From assembly GCA_000787465.1 (NCBI GenBank), contig JSYX01000062.1, forward strand, positions 1-64,000: a stretch of 64,000 nt of DNA, read 5' to 3'. Positions 59,987 to 64,000 of this stretch are shown in pieces. Within the stretch, counting starts at the first letter, position 1. Every line of letters starts with the position of its first letter. Made by a program: the position numbers and the translations under genes. Source of the stretch: Thermomucor indicae-seudaticae (lineage: Eukaryota > Mucoromycota > Mucoromycetes > Mucorales > Lichtheimiaceae). The notes beneath the pieces are model-generated. The model was not told where the DNA came from, did no database searches, and was given only the letters and a program-made list of their open reading frames with translations.

Positions 59987-60934
59987 ATGTGGTTCGCGGA
60001 TGTCTACAATCCTGTGCAGGCAGGATCGATCGACGGCACCGACCAAACTCCTCATGATGCCGCTGTACATCGCGCCACCTTTGCTCATTGTAAGTCAAAA
60101 AGGTCAAGATTTTCTTTCGGTCTTTGCCAACCGCTCTCGATTCCAGATGAGCCGCCGAAGCATTTGTCAACAGACGCCCGAAAGACGATTTTTGTCGGTC
60201 GCTTGAATTACGAGACCACAGAAGGTAATTGCTAGCAAGCAGACTTGTCGATTGGGGGACGCTTTGATTTACCTGTAATGTCATAAGAGGGGTTACGACA
60301 TCACTTTGAACGCTACGGCAAAGTCGTGAACGTGAAGTTGATACACAACATGGGTATGCAACTTTGATATATGTCTTCAAAATCTCTATATTAAGCATGG
60401 GCTATCAAAGTTACTGGTACTTCACGGGGCTATGGGTTTGTCACCTTTGAGCGTTCACACGAGGCACGCAAAGCTTATGAGTCAGCACATCGAACCGTCT
60501 TGGACGACCACATGCTGCTTGTGGACTATGAGCGTAGCAGAGTTATGAGAGGCTGGATCCCACGTCGACTAGGTGGTGGGTTCGGCGGTCGAAAGGAAAG
60601 CGGTCAGCTTCGGTTTGGTGCTCGCGACAAGCCTTTCCGATGGCCAATGTACGTATGACTACGACTATATGATGTCTGTTGCTGCTTCATTGTTATTATT
60701 ACTGACGTTCCGTTTATTAGGAAAGCGGGTCGGGACGATGAAAATCGACTAAGAATATCGCCTGAACAGCGTAAAGCAGATAATTGGCGCTACTATATTG
60801 TCGGCGGACCACGGAGCGAAGATGACAGGCAGCGAGACCACAGGGATTCGGGATATCGGCATAGGCACTATGAAGAATACCGCAGAAGGGATCATAGATA
60901 TATACGTCATGAAGATCGACACCGCAGACCATGA
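59987..60934 (+). CDS. SNRNP35: U11/U12 snRNP 35-kDa protein (minor spliceosome)
   Basis: Five exons (59987-60089, 60147-60224, 60288-60353, 60411-60648, 60721-60934) give 232 residues. The start [20 protein letters not shown] followed by [10 protein letters not shown] is the SNRNP35 signature. An RRM follows: RNP2 TIFVGRL and RNP1 [10 protein letters not shown], then [20 protein letters not shown] and [16 protein letters not shown], which match the 35K protein closely and differ from U1-70K. The C-terminus is Arg/His/Asp-rich ([20 protein letters not shown]). SNRNP35 is the U11-snRNP counterpart of U1-70K and helps recognise U12-type 5' splice sites. The start is the ATG at 59987; an upstream in-frame Met at 59915 is less likely. 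Its stop lies 61 bp from the next gene's start. Confidence 0.93.
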
Positions 60935-60995
60935 GCTTTTTTCTTCCATTCATTGTTGAATTTTTGAAGGACTGTTTTCCTTGTTCTTTTCACCA

Positions 60996-62127
60996 ATGTT
61001 GCGGATACTGTTCAGGACCTCGGCTAAAGTCAAACCAGTGGCGACCATTTCCCGGCCGAGCATTGCGGCGCGCTTTCTAACGACCAAACGTGCACCAGTC
61101 AATTTTGTCAGCAATAATTCGTCGCTTGCAAATACGTCTGAGCAGCTCTGGGAGCAATGGCGTGTTTTCATTCGCCCTTATTACTATGAGAGAAAAAAGC
61201 CGCGATCGTCACTCTCTGACGCTCTTCGACAGCAAAACAATCTATTTCGTCGCCTTGGTCGGCGATTGGACAATGCCAATCCCAACACTATAATATGGAC
61301 CATGATTGGCACCAATGTCGGCGTGTTCTGCCTGTGGCAATATGCCATGTCTTGCTACCGGACGTTTGGAGACAGTTCTTGGCTAGCGTTTATGGACAAG
61401 CACTTTATGACGACAACGGATTCGCTGTCTTTTCACCGATGGCATACACTGTTCACCAGTACGTTTTCCCATTCAATGTTATCACACCTCGGTATCAATA
61501 TGGTTGTACTCCATTCGATGGGCACTGCTGTGATTGAGGCCATCGGCGCGTCTCGGTTTTTGCTTCTCTATGGAGTGGCCGGTATCACGGCATCGGTGGC
61601 GAGTGTCGTGTACCAAAAGCATTTGCGACCCATGTTAGAGAGACGTTATAGGACAAGAGACCGGCGGGTTGCTGCTTCATTGGGCGCTTCAGGTGTGTTT
61701 AACGCAGCATTTATTGCATATCTAGAAAACTAACGCTAATGTCTTTGTACAGGTTCTCTTATGGGCATCACGACGTTTTTCGCATGCGCATGTAAGAACA
61801 AAGATTTAATATACGCGACCAACTGATAATAATGAGCGGTTGTTAGTTCCTAGAGCCACGTTTCTCTTGTTTTTCGTTGTTCCTGTGCCGGCCATAGCTG
61901 CTGTCGTGGGTGTAGCTGGGTATGATCTTTACAATGCTTATACACTCCAGGTCAGTAAAGATATTTGGTTTCCCTCTTCATTGGTTAGTTGTTCTAATTG
62001 TTTTTGTTTTGGTCTATAGTCCGGCATTGTGGACAGTGCAGCACATGTAGGCGGTGCGGCATATGGAGCGGCTTATTGGTTCTTCCGTGTCAAACCATTA
62101 CTCAGAGCTGGACGGTGGCGCGTCTGA
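60996..62127 (+). CDS. PCP1: Mitochondrial rhomboid protease (PARL/Pcp1 type)
   Basis: Four exons (60996-61692, 61753-61791, 61847-61950, 62020-62127) give 315 residues. The N-terminus MLRILFRTSAKVKPVATISR is basic and fits a mitochondrial targeting peptide. Membrane helices include TIIWTMIGTNVGVFCLWQYA and FLLLYGVAGITASVASVVYQ. HTLFTSTFSHSMLSHLGINM is the conserved rhomboid segment, GASGSLMG (split by the first intron) holds the catalytic Ser, and DSAAHVGGAAYGAAYWFF holds the catalytic His. Such proteases act in the inner mitochondrial membrane; yeast Pcp1 cleaves Mgm1 and Ccp1. This gives a functional link to the Ugo1-like fusion protein upstream. The first ATG after a TTG codon is used. 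Confidence 0.92.
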
Positions 62128-62636
62128 TTATTTTAGTTGTCGCACTATCGTACATAGAAACTGCATCATATCCAATAGAAAATTCTCTTGAGCTTTAGTC
62201 GATACTGGCAAACGAAAAGAGGAAAGCTGTGGTACTGATAATGCAACTGTCGTCGCGTCCCAATATCCCTCTCGCTTTATCTGCAAAGCTAAATGTGACA
62301 TTCGTGCTCGACTATCTACTTGTTTCTTCTCATCAAACCCGACTTTGACACCAGTTGTATGCATCTAAGCTGGCCAGCATGCCATAACCAAATTTGTAGT
62401 TGCTGCCTTAAGTGAGGGATTGCTCAAAATAAGGTGTTCAGTGAAGCGTATTATGTCATCAGATCGATGTAATTTCACGACGACGAAGCATTCCAAGAAG
62501 CTTTTGTGACACGTGTTCTGCCACCTCTAGAGCCCATACACATAACTCCAGCAACCTTCAGCTACGCTGCTTTTGTATTCTTTTCTGTACTTGCTCAAAC
62601 TAGCAAACACTATGGAGAAGATCCAGAGTTTCGTCT
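62128..62636. other. Convergent 3' flanks, no gene seen
   Basis: This lies between the rhomboid stop and the WW-protein stop. No coding signal was recognised. Confidence 0.4.
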
Positions 62637-63155
62637 TTAGAAATAGTCAGTGCCTCCGTAATCATCAAATCCGCCACCGCCATCGTCAATGTAGTAACTA
62701 TCATCAGGTTGATCGTAGTACCGCTCTTCGGCATGATCGGTAATTGCATCACCGAGCATATAACCTAGAACGCCGCCTCCCAAACCTGCTGCAGCCATGG
62801 GTAGCATACTGCCTGCACCCCCAAGGCGCTGCTGCGAACCTAATTGTTGTTGGGGTTGATAATAGGCATATTGCGGTTGTGGCTGATCGGTATAACCTGA
62901 CTGTTGTGTCTGGGGCTGCATCAAAGGTCGATCAACTGGATGCTCCCACTGACGGTGCGCAGTAGGCGTATAGACGTAAAACCATCGACCAGAATTAGAG
63001 TCCAGTTGCGTTATCCAACCGGGCGGCAATGGTCGACCGTCAGGATTTCGAGGCGGCGAAGGTGGCGCATACTGTTGTGGCTGTTGAGGGGAGGGTGTGT
63101 ATGGAGGAGGTGGAGAAGCATCACGCTTTTTGCTGAGCTTTCTGAAAAAGTCCAT
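62637..63155 (-). CDS. Small WW-domain protein with a PPxY motif
   Basis: A single exon of 172 residues. The N-terminus MDFFRKLSKKRDA is basic and may bind membranes. A PPPY motif sits at residues 16-19. The WW domain covers about residues 42-73: PLPPGWITQLDSNSGRWFYV and YTPTAHRQWEHP, with W47, W70 and P73 at the usual positions. A Gln/Tyr-rich segment (YAYYQPQQQLGSQQR) and a Gly-rich stretch (AAAGLGGGVLGYMLGDAITD) come next, then an acidic Asp/Tyr tail (DDGGGGFDDYGGTDYF). WW domains bind PPxY ligands, so this protein carries both a WW domain and a ligand and could self-associate or meet a Nedd4/Rsp5 ligase. Function is unknown. The ATG at 63155 was chosen because it starts the conserved-looking N-terminus. 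Confidence 0.85.
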   Translation of the reverse strand: MDFFRKLSKKRDASPPPPYTPSPQQPQQYAPPSPPRNPDGRPLPPGWITQLDSNSGRWFYVYTPTAHRQWEHPVDRPLMQPQTQQSGYTDQPQPQYAYYQPQQQLGSQQRLGGAGSMLPMAAAGLGGGVLGYMLGDAITDHAEERYYDQPDDSYYIDDGGGGFDDYGGTDYF

Positions 63156-64000
63156 AACGGGCTTTTGCGTGTGTGTAGGGAAGAAAGGTAAGTTGCAAGG
63201 GTTTGGGCGTGAACATGCAATGCCTGCCTTTTTGGAGAAAAATTGATTGGCGCTGCATTGCAAGGCGCTTTGTTTGATGCGTAACGTACAGCTTAGTTTC
63301 CTGCATCTAAGCGTATCTACGTAAAAAGTTGTTCAATGTCTATTCACGGATGAGATTGCGCATATCGGGGCCAGTTTGTCTTGTTTGTCCGAACTCTTTC
63401 ATGTTTGTGAAAGAAAGCAGCTCATAGCCGTGCGAGTTATGAGCCCAGCGACTCAGCACAGAGACTGCCGGCAGTTAGCGAAGGAGAGCCGCATGCACTA
63501 TTAGCTTCCTGAAGCGAAGCGAAGACAGAGCGCTTCTTGTTGCCTTTCCAATTTGCATGTTGCATAACATAAACATGCTAACTCGGGTAGTCAGTACTTG
63601 GCTCCTTTTTCTATAATTGATACCAAGTTGATATCTGAATAGAGATTTGCTACTAGATGGCAGTACGGAAAAGGTAACCCCAGATACACCTTCTCCGGCT
63701 GCCACTTTTACTCTTCAGGGCAAAGTGCATTCTTATTGGACGTCACCTCTTGTTTTGTGCTTCAGGGGCGACAGTTTCGGCATTCTCAGGGGTGACTGTT
63801 ATGTCAAAATATTGTTGTGTCGAATTCAATGTCAGCCAAGTTTTGACACCAACAATTTTGTACGTGACATGATTATCACAATACCTGCTGACGGAAATTA
63901 AAGAAGTTGCGAAAGTTGAACTGAAAGAGAAGCATTTTCAAGACTTCAGCTTGGTCAAGTTTATTTGACTATGGGCAAAATTATAAATCTGTTAATGATC
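63156..64000. other. Upstream region of the WW-protein gene, no gene seen
   Basis: These 845 bp should include the WW-protein promoter. Open stretches here are short and without known motifs, and the window ends within this region. Confidence 0.4.

Overview
The window looks like nuclear DNA of an early-diverging filamentous fungus, most likely Mucoromycota (Mucorales). The genes have many short GT-AG introns. The gene set combines fungal families (ENA-type P-ATPase, Ugo1-like carrier, Sso-type syntaxin, Zn2Cys6 factor) with genes that many Dikarya yeasts have lost: Argonaute, TSC2, LAMTOR2 and the U11/U12-35K protein. A decayed Fanzor/TnpB-like gene fits the same group. I see no rRNA, tRNA or CRISPR array. 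The species cannot be named from sequence reading alone.

Layout. 1-907: 5' part of an MFS transporter (minus). 908-4549: no intact gene, only broken coding-like fragments. 4550-9126: bHLH factor (+), plasma-membrane syntaxin (-), J-domain protein (-). 9398-15298: Argonaute (-), a 480-bp pogo-like MITE in its upstream region, threonine dehydratase (-). 15770-26142: Ser-rich protein (-), PI31-like proteasome regulator (+), PPIL3 cyclophilin (+), small Zn2Cys6 factor (-), TPMT-family methyltransferase (+), TRM5 (-). 26213-35827: septin-like GTPase with a membrane tail (-), TPR/F-box/LRR protein (-), Ugo1-like protein (+), ENA cation ATPase (-). 36643-43664: divergent CDP-DAG synthase (-), a 2.6-kb gene-poor stretch, MLH3 (-). 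44180-45714: AVT3-like vacuolar amino-acid transporter (+). 45715-47961: repeat-like, gene-poor. 47962-57694: TTC39/IML2-like protein, acidic protein, LAMTOR2 and TSC2, all minus. 58043-63155: Fanzor-like pseudogene (+), SNRNP35 (+), PARL-type rhomboid (+), WW protein (-).

Themes. TSC2 and LAMTOR2, two regulators of TORC1 on vacuole/lysosome membranes, lie side by side on one strand. SNRNP35 and PPIL3 both point to splicing, and SNRNP35 implies a U12-type spliceosome. Argonaute, an inserted MITE, a dead Fanzor and repeat relics together suggest past transposon activity beside an RNAi gene. The LAMTOR2, CDP-DAG synthase and SNRNP35 models and most gene ends were rebuilt by joining exons in different frames at GT...AG sites, so exon edges are predictions.
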